From NCBI GenBank assembly GCA_963971575.1, contig OZ020613.1:51454250-51518249 (forward strand): a stretch of DNA of 64,000 nt. The letters run 5' to 3'. This DNA comes from Liopterus haemorrhoidalis. Its lineage: Eukaryota; Arthropoda; Insecta; Coleoptera; Dytiscidae. Positions within the stretch are counted from its first letter, which is position 1. Each line of letters opens with the position of its first letter. The position numbers and the translations under genes are program-made. A model generated the notes under the pieces. It searched no databases and was not told the DNA's origin. It saw only the letters and a program-made list of their open reading frames with translations. Below are positions 1 through 10,799 of the stretch, piece after piece.

Positions 1-290
1 GAGCCCAGCGAATTTTAATAGGCGCTAATTTCAAATTGGTAAATTATAATTTTGGTAATTTACTGCAACTGACACTACATAATACTAAAATTAAAATTAT
101 GTAACAGTAACCAATTTTGTTCAAGTCCTAGTAAAAGTCGCTATTTTCACGAAAAATGCCTAAAAAATGTTTTTGTTCCTTTTCATTTAATTTTAAGCCT
201 GTCCAAACATGTTTGCCTTTTGGATTATTCCATATTTCTTCTATTAGTACATTAAAGTACATTAATCAAAACCATAAAATATTGAAACTT
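1..290. other. Unassigned AT-rich DNA
   Basis: No coding or repeat signal was recognised here. Confidence 0.5.
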
Positions 291-412
291 TTTTTCGATA
301 CCAGTATTACGAAACGATACTGATTTCAATACAATGTATCGATAGCAAATGATTTTTTACTAAAGTAATCGATACCATGTAGTGCCGATACTTTTTCCGA
401 TACCGATACTAA
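291..412. repeat. Cluster of CGATAC motifs
   Basis: CGATAC or a close variant recurs at irregular spacing, for example in TCGATACC and CCGATACT. The motif count is well above the surrounding AT-rich DNA. It may be the remains of a short-unit repeat or a subterminal repeat of a DNA transposon. No coding signal is seen. Confidence 0.45.
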
Positions 413-462
413 GTACCGTATTAGTCCGAATATAACGCGATATTCTGTAACCAATTATTACT
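413..462. mobile_element. Solo pogo/Tigger-like element end
   Basis: The stretch with ACCGTATTAG, CCGAATATAACGCGATATT and CCAATTATT recurs almost identically at about 40937-40985, just upstream of a pogo/Tigger-type transposase remnant. I therefore read it as an orphan terminal fragment of the same family. No transposase lies next to this copy. Confidence 0.55.
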
Positions 463-2204
463 GATCTATTCATACCAACGTACGTCCGTATTTTCAATCT
501 TCGTTTGCTATATTTGAATATATTCAGATAAACGTATGTGTATTTTTGTACATGCAACGCTTCTAATGTAGTAGTGGGAAAAACGACAGAAACAGAGTCA
601 TATATCTTTCTCAGTATGCGAACGAATGGCATCGCTTAAATTCGATAACTTCCTCGGTTGAACCATGCGTTCTTTTAAACTGTCACAGCCTAACTAACTT
701 CTCTTCAACTACACACCTGATTTGTTAGTATCCAGCATTGTTCAGAAACTGTTATTATTCATAGAAGTTTTCGATATCGCTTACAACGTCAAGTTAAAAT
801 AATGAAGTTGAATTGTATTAATCCCTCTGGTACAGCAGTGTTTCAAGTACAAGACCAGTACCAGTCTATTTCCTTTACTGATAAAAAGACTAATTGAAAA
901 ACTTTTATACGGTTTCTCTGAGGAATTTTAACATATTAGCTATTCTCTTTAATGTTGTTCGAGTTTCAATGTCTCTTTACTGGAGCAATACGTTTACTGT
1001 TTCGGTACAGACCAACTTGTGCATTAGATTGTAAAAAGGACTTGACTCAAATGTTTAACGACACAAATATACATTTATTAGATTGCTTTGTGAAGATTTA
1101 ATGTCGGATTCTTTAAAGTCTTTAACTTAAAAAATAAATGTTTTGTACTAGAGATCAGAGATGGCGTTTGTGTCATTGGATTGCCGAAATTGATGTACAA
1201 ATTTACGTGATTTAATGATTGTGAATCTTTTTCCACAGATTTTTATAGGATTATTTTATGTTTAAAATACATAATTTTCGCGTGCAATGAAAGCTTGCTT
1301 TCATATTGCCATTAACTTATCACATATAAAAGTTTAAATGTTGTACTTTATAGGGCAATAAATTGTTTAATTGAGTTTCCTCAAGATTTTCTTTTTAAAT
1401 TTCCAGGAAAAATCATTAGCTCCATTTAGTTTAGATTTAAAAATGATAGCTACGCTTTCTGTTAGATTTTATCTCAGTTAATCTAAGAAAATTTCTTCTA
1501 AGAAACGTATTTATACGAACATAAAGCATTTATACCGGCAATTTTTTTCTGGCCGATACAAATTATCAATTGACATTATATGTACATCAGTTTTTCAAAT
1601 AACAATACACTTGTCCCATCGCCCAGGTAGCTTCCATGTTCCCATTGAAGATAATTCTTTTGGTTAACGATGTATTTTTCACGGTATCCATCATTTTATC
1701 ATTAGATTAAACGTCTTGCCTCCCAAGAACTAATGTTACCAATGTTTAAAGCTATTTCGTTCTTTAAAATGCACTTGCCTGCTGGACGGGACCATTTAGA
1801 AATTTTGAACCGTGTTCATCCTGGAAGTATTTGCAAAAATCAAAGACTGCTCTGAGTGATAAACACTCTTGTAGATCTTATATTTTTTTACTCGTTTAAT
1901 TTCCCCTTTATGCCGAATTTGTGTTATGTAAAGAAAGTGTATTATATGTCTTGTTTATTTAAATACTTTATCAACCATTCCTTTTTTATATAATTTTATA
2001 AATAAATATATTTTTAATAAAAATTTCTCGGAATATTGATTGCAGAAAGTTCGGCAGTTTTAACCTAAGTTGGTAGTTCGCAGTTAGATAGGCATAAGGC
2101 TTGGTAAATAATACTGGAGAGAGCTCAATCCATGCTCGCCGTTGTACGGGTAAATTTATAAGGTATAGGTCGGTTATTGTTAGTTAAACTTTTAACAGAA
2201 TGCG
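463..2204. other. Unassigned AT-rich DNA
   Basis: About 1.7 kb without a recognisable gene, terminal inverted repeat or tandem array. A somewhat less AT-rich part at about 1610-1860 has no long open frame. It may be unique intergenic or intronic sequence. Confidence 0.5.
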
Positions 2205-2827
2205 CAGTGGCGCGTGGAGAGAGAAATTTAAGTGGGAAACAGAATGCAATGAGTTTGACGGCGCGTTGACGCCGTTCGTACGGCGCTATCTGTCAGAAGA
2301 AAGTTAAAACCAAGCTCGTACGCAAGTACACAGAATGGACAACGTCCTACGGCGATCGAACACCGTTGATACTGAATGTTCGTCAACTTCCAACTTTTGA
2401 CGCCGTTGAACGTTGACGCAGAACACCTAACCTCAGTTTTTACTGAATGGTAAAGTATTTGTATGCATAAATAACTTGCATACAACATAAATAACATCAC
2501 ACACAAGTCTTAATCATCCATTATACTTTTAATAAAAGAAAGCGCATGTATAAACACAGATATAGGTTGTCAAGTGACACTTGACGGCGTTAAAAATTAT
2601 TGCATTGTGTCCAGGCGAAAATCTCAACGGCGCTAACGCAACGCTGTCGCAAATGACGGCGAGCTGACGGCGTAGCGCGCTGTGCATTCTGTTCCAGGCT
2701 TTAGACCGAGATAGATGTAAACAGTTGCGACGTACTTGACCGAAGCAATAAGCGGAGTTCCGCGAAATCCCTTCCACCTGCGCAAGTTCACCTCAGGTTA
2801 ATTTAATCGTGCATACTCTATTCTACA
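2205..2827 (+). repeat. Dispersed repeat F, copy 1, split by a MITE
   Basis: The two outer parts (about 2205-2230 and 2701-2827) together match the reverse complement of about 5990-6150. Shared landmarks are GCGCGTGGAGA, TTAGACCGAGATA, ACGTACTTGACCGAAGC, GCGAAATC and TTTAATCGTGC, in the same order. Copy 2 lacks the middle 470 bp, so it is an empty-site control for the nested insertion. The repeat's class is unknown and it shows no coding frame. Confidence 0.75.
2231..2700. mobile_element. PIF/Harbinger-like MITE with TTA target duplication
   Basis: A 470-bp insertion, richer in G+C than its surroundings, is flanked by TTA at 2228-2230 and 2701-2703. The ends are inverted: AGTGGGAAACAGAATGCA on the left, and the complement of AGCCTGGAACAGAATGCA on the right. 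Many GACGG/GACGCCG motifs occur inside both ends. There is no transposase. TTA duplications are typical of PIF/Harbinger elements. The uninterrupted repeat near 6.1 kb fixes the boundaries. Confidence 0.75.
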
Positions 2828-2949
2828 GTCTAACAAGACTATAGTAATGTAAAGATGCGGCAGCATAATTTGTTGATTTGAAGGGTCAATAAAACAGAAG
2901 ATATTATAGTTATCATTTTAATAATTTGTTCTCATTATTTTACAACACT

Positions 2950-3732
2950 GGAAATTTAAATTTACACTGTTTTAAAAATTGTATTCGGCAAATAGGGGAC
3001 CCATTGGCGATACACTGATTTACCCGAATTATGAAATGTCGGTCGACTCTTTCCAACATAGATGGGTATGCTGGTTATTGCTTGGCGAATATTGTCCTTC
3101 AGTTGAGCAAAGGTCCTTGGACGATCGGTGTACACGATGGATTTGAGATACCTCCATAAAAATAAGTCGCAAGGGGCTAAATCGGATGAGCGCGCCGGCC
3201 ACTGAAGATCGCCTCTCAAAAAGAGCAGGAGTCCGAGGGGAAGTGTTCCCGTAAAACCCTTATTGCAGTTCGCACCGTGTGTGCCGTGATTACATCCTGC
3301 TGAAAACACACATTCCCAACATCCATTTCGTCAAGATTAGAGTGCCGAGGAGATTGGAAAATAGACTGCCTTACTGCCTCAATGTTTTGGGCTGATCTTG
3401 TGGGCCGTTCTACCCCTGATCCATTACTCTTAGTTACACTTCCATTTTCCGTCAAGATTAAAGCGCCGAGGAGATCGTAAAATAGACTGCCTTACTGTCT
3501 CGATGTTTTGGGCTGATCTCGTGGGCCGTTCTACCCCTGATCTTCTCTTTTCCACACTTCCATTTTCCCTGAATGTGTTTACCCACGTAACAATCCATTG
3601 CCGGCCAGAAATATTAACTCGGGCGGCAATATTGAAGTGCGCGCGGAACGCTCGCTGCGTGAGGACAATCGAGCAACCGTTAGAAAAGTAAGCCTCTAAC
3701 GCAAACGCGCGCTGTCCCTTCGTCCAAGGCAT
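2950..3732 (-). pseudogene. Broken DUF4817/DDE transposase
   Basis: The N-terminal part, from about 3732, reads as the helix-turn-helix domain DUF4817, with KGQRAFALEAYF, RAFRAHFNI, a WVNTFRENGSV segment and GVERPTRSAQNIE. The C-terminal part carries DDE-type blocks: FQQDVITAHT (normally QQDGATAHT), then SSDLAPCDLFLW and YLKSIVYTDRPRTF. The middle of the catalytic domain, including the first acidic residue, is missing and the frame shifts near 3250-3300. A 120-bp segment of the DNA-binding region is duplicated in tandem. In this family the enzyme cuts at TIRs and inserts at TA. This copy is dead. The family call is firm; the subfamily is not. Confidence 0.85.
3330..3568 (-). repeat. Tandem duplication inside the transposase
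   Basis: Units 3330-3450 (121 bp) and 3451-3568 (118 bp) are close copies. Both begin TCAAGATTA, share GTTTTGGGCTGATCT and GGGCCGTTCTACCCCTGAT, and end in CCATTTTCC. Together they repeat the linker after the helix-turn-helix. They differ at a handful of positions, so the duplication is not very recent. Confidence 0.85.
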
Positions 3733-3867
3733 TCTCGGTACCAAAGTGGAAGAGAGAAAAACTTACCGACCCACCCATTCGAATGAAACCATCCGCACCC
3801 TCTAGCAGTTAAAGCTCGCTTCCTGGCGCCCAATTCAAATCAGCAAACTATACTGCCGCATCCTGTA

Positions 3868-4700
3868 TATACTTATATATAAAATATATATAAAATTTTG
3901 CAATAAAGATATTTTGCTTCAAATCAGGGCCCATAAATAGTCATTAGCTTCAGGCTATTTATATGACGTTCATTTCTATCGGCTGAAGAAAAATATATGT
4001 ATATATTTTTTAAGAAAATCCAACAATTCTTGAATCTGTAAACAAATAGGCCAAGGAAAACATCGTTACTGAAGGATTTTGATTTTTAAACAAAAATATT
4101 TACTTTATATTATCCGTGATTTTTTAACCAAATTCTTTAAAATTCTTCAATGAATAATTTTATGAATGAATTATTGAAATCAGCTCAATCTTCTGAATTT
4201 AGTTGTGTCAAATATTTCAATATTTATTCAGTGAGTTTAGGTAAAGAGGGTGAAGCTCTTTTATAACTATGAACGGGGAAAATTTTTATTGAATAGAATT
4301 TGGGACACCACTAACTTTTGAATACTTAAAGAATTCTTTATAAGAAATTTTTCATATGATAATTTAAAGTCTTGTCAACTTTTTCACTACCTTAAAAATT
4401 TCAATCCATTCAAATCACTAACATACACAAAAATAGCATAGAGACTGAAATTTTTAGATTTTTTAAGCTGTTACAAAATTTATACATAGTTTACATAGAA
4501 CTACAGACATATTGACAGGTATAGTCCATTTGAAATGAGAATGCAGTAGTTGGCGCTACGAACTTAAACCGATTTAGTTATTTTAACCTAATGACGAAGG
4601 TAGGGGTACGTCCGATGTGCGAAAACTCACTGGACTGTGGAATTGGACTCAACAATAGCCGATGGCGGCGCTGTGATCGCTGTAAAACAGCTGATCGAAA
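3868..4700. other. Unassigned AT-rich DNA
   Basis: No element ends or coding signals were recognised. The last 150 bp become less AT-rich as the SWIM-like fragment approaches and could be its 5' flank. Confidence 0.4.
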
Positions 4701-4758
4701 CGAGTAATGTGAAAGTTGTCCTCATTTGTTTACATGTTAAATCTTCGATTTACAATGA

Positions 4759-5136
4759 ATGAGTAAACAACTATCCTTACTAAATAATTTTAATTTTATA
4801 AGTGCAACACCTTCTTCTAAGTATGTATTGGAAGGAGAGGAGTTGTTAAACGCCGGTTATGTTACATTATGCGGAATTTTGGAAAAAGATGATGAGCATG
4901 TCGACATATGTGGGTTATGTTTACAAACAAGCAGTCTAAAATCACCACCTCACAAAGTCACTAGAAAATTAAAACTGCAAGATAACCTGCACCTGTAAAC
5001 CGCAACCTATGTTAGAAACTCACTGCTTAAAAAAAATCATTAGAAACGAAAGCAAACACTTCAGTGCAGCTATATCAGAATATCTACGTACAAAATTTGA
5101 GACTGCATGCCCTAATCTTGTGTTAAAGTTACACAG
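4759..5136 (+). pseudogene. Possible SWIM-type zinc-finger protein fragment
   Basis: A 79-codon open frame starts at ATG 4759 and stops at 4996-4998. It contains YVLEGEELLNAGYVTLCG, then DICGLCLQTSSLK and SPPHKVTRKLKL. This order resembles the stretch before the SWIM zinc finger in a multicopy arthropod family that often carries a YqaJ-like nuclease domain. One frame over, the codons just before the stop read ITCTCK, like the first half of a SWIM finger (CxC...CxH), and this second frame stays open to about 5140. A donor-like CAG|GTAGAT lies at about 5134-5142. I read this as a frameshifted fragment, or less likely a first exon. The family call is from memory and tentative. Confidence 0.4.
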
Positions 5137-5308
5137 GTAGATACTTAATTATGCCCGAGAAGGATTTTTATAATTGAGTATTTCTTATTTGTAGAATCTT
5201 TTTAATAAATACTAGTTTGTTAAATATTAATAAATGAACAATATTGATGAAATCTGTAGCTTTGAAATGCTTTTAGCACACCTTCTGTCCAGTCTGTTTC
5301 CTGTATTT

Positions 5309-5595
5309 AGAGGAGGATTTAACGGCGGGCGCACCGGGCGCACGCCCTGGGCCACGACTTCTGAAGGGCCCCGCAAAACCCCCACTTTCCACTAATGACA
5401 CCAAGTTTTGTTTCATATGTATAATTTTAATTAATTACAAGTTTACAATCGGCGGTAAAACCTGATAGTATTTTTATATTCGTTTATTTATTTAATAATA
5501 TGGTTAACATGTATTTTCCCTGTCTCTCTCTTTTTTAAGGGGCCCAATATTGTCTCGTGCGCCCGGGGCCTCAACCAGGCTTAATCCACCTCTGC
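5309..5595. mobile_element. hAT-like MITE
   Basis: The left end AGAGGAGGATTTAA and the complement of the right end, CAGAGGTGGATTAAG, are imperfect inverted repeats. Just inside them lie GC-rich blocks with GGGCGCAC and its complement. CTGTATTT flanks the left and CCGTATTT the right, an approximate 8-bp duplication. No transposase is present. An open frame starting at 5550 runs through the right end and is chance. Confidence 0.65.
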
Positions 5596-5603
5596 CCGTA
5601 TTT

Positions 5604-5985
5604 ATAATATTTTCCCATGTTTTTTCCCTATTTATCTCTTTAACAGCACAAATTGTTTTTCATTTGGAAAAAATGGAAGTGAACGTTTCTCTCAATTCTT
5701 TTCCTAGAGTAACAACCAAATACACAGAAGTTTGTGTTATGACAACTCATTGTAACACAAAATAATATAAAAAAGGATAATAGTTGCTAGCAAAAGTTAA
5801 TGTTACAAACACACTGCAACATTAAAAATTAAATGCGATACAAATAACTTGTAAACAATAAACAGTTACTTGTTTCACTAGTTCAAAATTTGTCCGCCTG
5901 GTGTCACTTCATAGTGCTGTTGAGCCCAATAGAGTACGCCCTATTAAATAAAAACAGAGCTTAACAGTACTTAACAGCTTTAACC
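5604..5985. other. Unassigned AT-rich DNA
   Basis: Nothing recognised apart from short homopolymer runs. Confidence 0.4.
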
Positions 5986-5989
5986 TGTG

Positions 5990-6150
5990 CTTTACATGTA
6001 GTACAGCACGATTAAATGTACCTGAGCCAAACTTGCGTAGGTGAAAGAGATTTCGCTTAACCCTGCTTATCGCTTCGGTCAAGTACGTTGCCACTGCCTA
6101 CGCATATCTCGGTCTAAATTTTCTTCTCCACGCGCGATTTTTGTCATTTT
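5990..6150 (-). repeat. Dispersed repeat F, copy 2 (uninterrupted)
   Basis: This is the reverse complement of the split copy at 2205-2827, and continuous here across the MITE insertion point. It shows that the ancestral site was TTTAGACCGAGATA. A small open frame over it (5909-6094, minus) has no recognisable domain. Confidence 0.75.
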
Positions 6151-6500
6151 TGCTGTTATGTAAATGATAGATGTCTTAACTTTATAAGTAACACTTCCCT
6201 TGCCCCCTAAATATTCTTCTTATTAAAAACTACATTGAAGAGAAGAAGAAAAAAAGTTTTCTCATACACATTTTTGATGTAAGGTAACTAACTGAGATAT
6301 TTCAAATATTCAAATAAATACCCTGTTGTAATTAGAATTTGCTTATCTTAAATTTAGTAAATTAAAAAAAAAAAAAACTTATAATTGTACCAAAGCGATA
6401 TTTTTTTGTGAAAAACGAAACTTTTGGAGACATTGTTAGTTTAAATAATAAGATATAAGCCTTTGAATTCAAAGAAGACATTGTCTTTAAAATAATTAAA
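6151..6500. other. Unassigned AT-rich DNA
   Basis: AT-rich, with an A-run at about 6363-6377. No gene was recognised. Confidence 0.4.
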
Positions 6501-6544
6501 CCAATTACCTCAAATAACCTCAGGGAATTTGAAAAAAATCTCCA

Positions 6545-6566
6545 ACTTACCTGAAAGAAAAAAATT
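6545..6566 (-). promoter_or_regulatory. Candidate recursive splice site
   Basis: On the minus strand, TTTTTTTCTTTCAG runs straight into GTAAGTTG. A strong 3' splice site is thus joined to a consensus 5' splice site with no exon between, as in the ratchet points known from long insect introns. A second such site on the same strand is at 48513-48533. The flanks of the two are similar, so they may be two copies of one repeat. No host exon was found nearby. Confidence 0.4.
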
Positions 6567-6699
6567 ATTATTAAAAATTTGCTTGTAGTACATGTACATG
6601 AAAATATATAAAATGTTGAAAAATAATTTTTCAGTTGAGGTTTTGGTGGTAGCTCTGAACAATTTTCTAGAATTTAGAGAGTTTAACGGAGTCATTTTA

Positions 6700-7385
6700 A
6701 CATTACGTAAATCGGGATGGATGGATAGTACGAGAGACAGAGAGTAAAGAAATTTTTTTTTGAAACTCTTTGTTCAGTTAAAATATTTCTAATGCACGTA
6801 CATGTTATTTTTCTAGATAGTTTCCCTGAACAGCTAAGAACTTGCGCCAACAGACTAGCATTCCCATATCATAAAAAGAAGTGGGACTTGTCCGATGCCA
6901 CTTTTCTCATTGACAGACAGGGACAAAAAGGAATCTTAATTAGTTTATAATGCTATATTTCTTCAAATTTCCTATCGTCATTATAATCTATCCCGGGCAA
7001 AGCTCTTCGTTCAGTTCTCTTTCTCTTATCTCACTTGGAATTTCTTCTAGCCATCTTAAGTCGCGAACAACGACTGATTGTTCTAGAACTTACCCTAATT
7101 GTTCTAGATTCTAGGCGATCGTGACTTGTGCTTAAATTTCGTTTACGAAAAAGATCGAAATTTGGCAATTTCATCACGAACTGACCAAAGACGACTGAGA
7201 ATCCAATGGCTTGGTATCCAGGCTTTTCTCGCAAATTATCGAGTTGGAAAATTGCGTTTCGCTCATGAGCATTTGAATTGACTGGACGCAAACTATAGCA
7301 GTATATTGTACAGAAATGGGTAGCAGTTGAGTTTAATTCTCCAGATGGGCGAGAACGAGTGTTCTGAAGGCCTAGTATTCTAGGA
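6700..7385. other. Unassigned DNA upstream of a LINE remnant
   Basis: No clear coding signal. A small minus-strand open frame (7031-7291) has no recognisable domain. Some of this may be decayed LINE sequence belonging to the fragment that starts near 7.4 kb. Confidence 0.35.
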
Positions 7386-7391
7386 ACTTTA

Positions 7392-8345
7392 TTGAAAAGA
7401 ATAGAGCAAAGTCATCTACCGACCAGTGTTTCAATAATACAACTAAGTAATTTCTTGGAACCCCAGCGCAATTTTAGCTTAAAATTTAAACTCCCAGATA
7501 ATATGTTTATCTACAATGCAGAAATGGTGGCCTTAAAGTTGAGTTTAGAATTCTTAAAGAATCACTTTCATAATGAATTTACTGATTCTAAAAGCGTCGT
7601 ACAAAAATTGAGTTGCCCTGGATTTGAGAAAAATAATTATTCACTAATTTATGATATTATTAAATGTCTAAAGGATATCACGATCAGCGGTAAAATTATT
7701 AAAATATGTTGGATAAAAGCCACTCAGATTTTGAGTTCAACATCGAAGTCGATCTTCTAGCTAAAGAAGCAGCTGTAAATGGCTCCCTCTTAAATATTCC
7801 TCTAAACAGTAATGAGATTATGTCAATCTTTAAATCTTCCATATACGACCAATGGCAACAAGAATACATAGATTCTCTATAGTTCAAAGGATCATACTAT
7901 GGTCAAATTCAACCTCTTCTTTCTATAAAGCATTGGTTTTCTTCTGAACAAAGCAGATCTTTTATATCCACTTTTATCCGGCTTAGATTTAATCACACCT
8001 TCTCTCCATATCATCTGTATAGAATTAATATGGTTTTGTCTCCTTTCTGTCCGTGTGATAATTTGTCTGTCAGCGATTCGAACCATTTATTGTTCGAATG
8101 CCCAATTCATTTTCGCAATCGTAACTTATTCATACAAAATTTAGTTTTCCAAAAAATATCCTTACCTACCAATATTAGACTCTTCGTGCTACTAACTCTC
8201 TAGATATTTATAAAATTATTTATAACCATATTAAAGCAGAAAATATCAAATTATAAATGTGTTTTTAAAAACCTGTAATGCATTTATTTATATCTGGCTA
8301 TTACCCAAAGCTGTTAAAGACAACAAATAAAAGGAAAAAAAAATC
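7392..8345 (+). pseudogene. Non-LTR retrotransposon 3' end: RNase H and C-terminal Cys/His region
   Basis: The first frame has IYNAEMVALKLSLEFLK and FTDSKSVVQKL, the RNase H core with a metal-binding Glu and Asp, then IIKICWIKAT. After a frameshift near 7735 the next frame gives EVDLLAKEAAVNG, the last RNase H helix. Further on come SFISTFIRLRFNHT, CPCD and NHLLFECP, the Cys/His tail of I/Nimb-like LINEs. There are in-frame stops, for example near 7880. The copy is 5'-truncated and ends near an A-rich tail at about 8325-8345. RNase H removes RNA from the RNA:DNA hybrid during target-primed reverse transcription. The copy is dead. Confidence 0.85.
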
Positions 8346-9254
8346 TTGGAAATAAAATAAATTTATCGATTATTTCAATAATTCGATTAATCGTTGCCAT
8401 CTCTACTCTGGACCATTGTGCACTGGTGTGTTGCACATTGTTAACTGCTCGTCAGTTAGCGAAACGTGTCGTCAACAGTTGATTTTTATCTGTACGCGCC
8501 TTTAGTCTTTAATTTATTTACCTCCTGCTTGGTGTCCAAATTTTATGTATAATCAAATCTCATATAATAATAATAACAATAATATGTAGATTTGAAGTTA
8601 ATAAAAATGTGTTAATTTGTTTCTACGAATTATTACATAAATTACTTTGTTACAATACTGTTATCAGTAATTATTTCTCCATTTATAAAGCAACAACCTT
8701 TAAAAACCACAAATCAAAGAGCTATTAATCTTATCGAAATGAAAAACAAACAAAGCATGAAAAAAATCTGTAACGCCCATGATCACACAACTGCCTTTAT
8801 GAATAAAAGCTATTCACTCGGCTTTTGAGGAAATTCCCTTTTGAAGCCTTTGCTAGTTTCATGTTGAATGTTAAGTTTTTTTCTTTATCAATCAGCTGTA
8901 TCTTAATGTGTAATGTGCCGTTTTACCTACTGAGACACGTCAACTTGTGATGATTGAAATTGGTCAACTGCGTTTTTATAAACACGAAGGTATTAAAAAG
9001 TAATTTCGAGATTTTTTAGTATAAAAACTTTAAGTGTTGTTACCACGATATTTACTGATTTTGGTGTAAATTGCCCTTTTTTTAGTGGTAATTGAGGAGT
9101 TATTTTTGCAATTGGTCAAATAAAGCAGATTTTATAAACTATAATTTTTAAGATATTATTTTTGTATTCATTATGGCACAAAAAACTGTATATCCAACTA
9201 GCTGGAGTACCCGTATTTCGTACGGTTTTTGTAATGTATTTAGCTGTAAGGTAA
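8346..9254. other. Unassigned AT-rich DNA
   Basis: No gene or element ends were recognised. The stretch holds AAT-rich microsatellite-like runs. Confidence 0.4.
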
Positions 9255-9511
9255 ATTATAAATGAGATATTTCATCTTCAATTAGAACCCAGTAGCTCCT
9301 CAAATATTCATTGGATCGAAAAGTATATGCAACGTAAAATATTTGTTTTCTTATTATAAACAATTTTTGATACCTACATTTTTGCTGTTAAGTCAATAAT
9401 AAGGGAGATATATGTAGATTTTTGTTTTAGGGCGACTCCCCGTAACTCTCTAAATATTCATGTAAATGAAAAAATGCATAGAAATAAAAGATTAATTTTC
9501 CTATTATAATC
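9255..9511. repeat. Dispersed satellite-like repeat G, copy 1
   Basis: About two units of roughly 130 bp. Each has a block like CTCCCCAAATATTCAT, then an A-rich stretch, GTTTTCTTATTGTAAACAA, TTTTTGCT and AATAAGGGAGATAT. The same order occurs at about 55690-55925. The downstream end is cut by the mariner insertion at 9512. Confidence 0.65.
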
Positions 9512-10430
9512 TACGAGGGTGATTCAAATATAAACGGTAATTTTACTAGTGTACTCAGAAAGCAGTTCTGAGCTGGATGGTGGAGTGGGGGGGGGGGGTT
9601 AATGATCGGTTTGTTAGGAAGGGGGAACCAGCCTGGTTAGTTGCTCCGCTCTGTTCTGTTCTCAGTACAGCCATAAGTGAACCAAGAGGTTCCTTCGTCT
9701 GTTGCACAACGTATAATTATAAAGTTTTTAACCAATGAAGGGGTTAAACCCTCGGAGATTTTAACTCGTTTGAAGGAACAGTTTGAGGACGCTACTCTGT
9801 CCCAGAAACGAGTGTCTACTTGGGCCAGACAATTTAAGAGCGCCCGAGGAAGTGTAGAAAACAAAAGACATGATCGACGCCCAAAGTCAAGTCGCACAGA
9901 CGACAATATCCGTGCCGTTTTAGAGCTTGTTGAAGGTGATCGCCGGTTAACTGTTGACGAAATCGCGTCAGAAGTAGGTATCATCCAGTTGTTAGAGACA
10001 GCAAAAGCCGCCTACCGACGAGGTAAGCCCATCAGAGATGTCATCCTTCTCCCTAACAATGCTAGACCTCACACCGAGATTTTGAGAAGGGACAAATTGG
10101 AGGAAATGGACTGGGAAACCCTCGACCACCCTCCCTACAGTCCAGATTTGTTCCCCTGTGACTATTTTTTTGTTTGCGCCCTTGAAAGTATCGCTTGGAG
10201 GGGAACGATTCGAAAACAATGAAGATGTCGAGGAGCGTGTGCGCAATTGGTTGACGACATGCCGTCAAACTTTTTCTGAACAAGGAATATTAGGTTCCAA
10301 AACGTCGGCAAAAGTGTGTAGAGCATGAAGGACGCTATATAAAGAAAAACTGAAGGTTTAACTTGTGTATATTATTAATAAATAAATGTATAAAAAAATA
10401 TATACCGTTTATATTAGAATCTCCCTCGTA
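9512..10430 (+). mobile_element. Internally deleted mariner element with both TIRs
   Basis: Inverted repeats at 9512-9539 and 10403-10430 match at 26 of 28 positions (TACGAGGG at the tip, AAACGGTA inside). The flanking dinucleotide is TA. The 919-bp length is well short of the roughly 1.3 kb usual for mariners. A 12-base G run lies in the 5' leader at 9587-9598. The leader from the left tip to the ATG is about 165 bp, normal for the family. Confidence 0.9.
9677..10326 (+). pseudogene. Internally deleted mariner transposase
   Basis: Residues 1-110 are the paired helix-turn-helix DNA-binding region (QRIIIKFLTNEGVKPSEIL, then WARQFKSARGSVENKRH and GDRRLTVDEIASEVGI). The frame then jumps without a break to the last third of the catalytic domain (LPNNARPHTEILRR, HPPYSPDLFPCDYF). 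The block with the first catalytic Asp is gone and the second Asp is Asn (PNNA instead of HDNA), so it cannot be active. A frameshift in the T run near 10166 moves the final part (GERFENNEDVEERVRNWL, then GILGSKTSAKVC) to another frame. The intact DNA-binding half could in principle still bind TIRs; this is inference. Confidence 0.9.
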
Positions 10431-10760
10431 TTTTTGCGATTGCGAACCTTTTTCACCAGACAGGTAAAAATTGAATTTAAAATTTTGTAGTTTCAAATCT
10501 CGGGTCAAATATATAATACGTAAATAAAAATCTGCTGCTTTAGGGTATAGATATGTATGTGGACTGCCTTGCTAATCTCGTTATCTCTACTTAAGCTATC
10601 GGCCTTGTGTTTGACCAGTATAATTCTCGCTATAGAATCGATTTTTGTCGATTGCTCTACCCTGTCTCGTGAATGCCCTCCTTAGACCCAACCATAGTTA
10701 CCTTAGAATCTTCAGAACTACAAAGATTTATGGGTCATTTGAAATCGTCATAGAGGTCAC
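10431..10760. other. Unassigned DNA
   Basis: No gene recognised. It is slightly less AT-rich than the flanks and leads into a hAT-like terminus. Confidence 0.35.
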
Positions 10761-10796
10761 TGTGTGACCCGCGGGTCATAGGTTCACCATCATTGG
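10761..10796 (-). mobile_element. hAT-like terminal fragment
   Basis: Read on the minus strand the sequence is CAATGATGGTGAACCTATGA followed by CCCGCGGGTCA. This resembles the ends of a widespread hAT MITE type, in which CAGTGATGG-GAACC precedes a short palindrome. No partner end or target duplication was found, so it is probably an orphan terminus. Confidence 0.45.
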
Positions 10797-10799
10797 TCT

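Larger units (their letters stand above)
2854..3862 (-). mobile_element. Tc1/mariner-superfamily element (DUF4817 type) with both TIRs
   Basis: The ends are 29-bp terminal inverted repeats at 2854-2882 and 3834-3862 that match at 26 of 29 positions and share GATGCGGCAG at the tip. TA lies just outside at about 2850-2851 and 3866-3867. The element is about 1.0 kb and encodes a broken transposase on the minus strand. It contains a direct duplication at 3330-3568. It cannot be autonomous. Confidence 0.85.

Noticed and set aside
5550..5765. 71-codon open frame
   Set aside because: It starts in the right end of a hAT-like MITE and runs out into flanking DNA.
6510..6695. Minus-strand open frame crossing the CAG|GTAAGT site
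   Set aside because: Low-complexity Phe/Asn-rich peptide; the splice-like motif is more telling than the frame.
7031..7291. 86-codon minus-strand open frame
   Set aside because: No recognisable domain, Ser/Arg-rich by composition, and next to decayed LINE sequence.
7392..8345. LTR retrotransposon or viral RNase H
   Set aside because: The RNase H is followed by a LINE-type Cys/His tail and an A-rich end; no LTRs, protease or integrase were seen.
9637..10283. Minus-strand open frames opposite the mariner
   Set aside because: Antisense shadows of the transposase frame.
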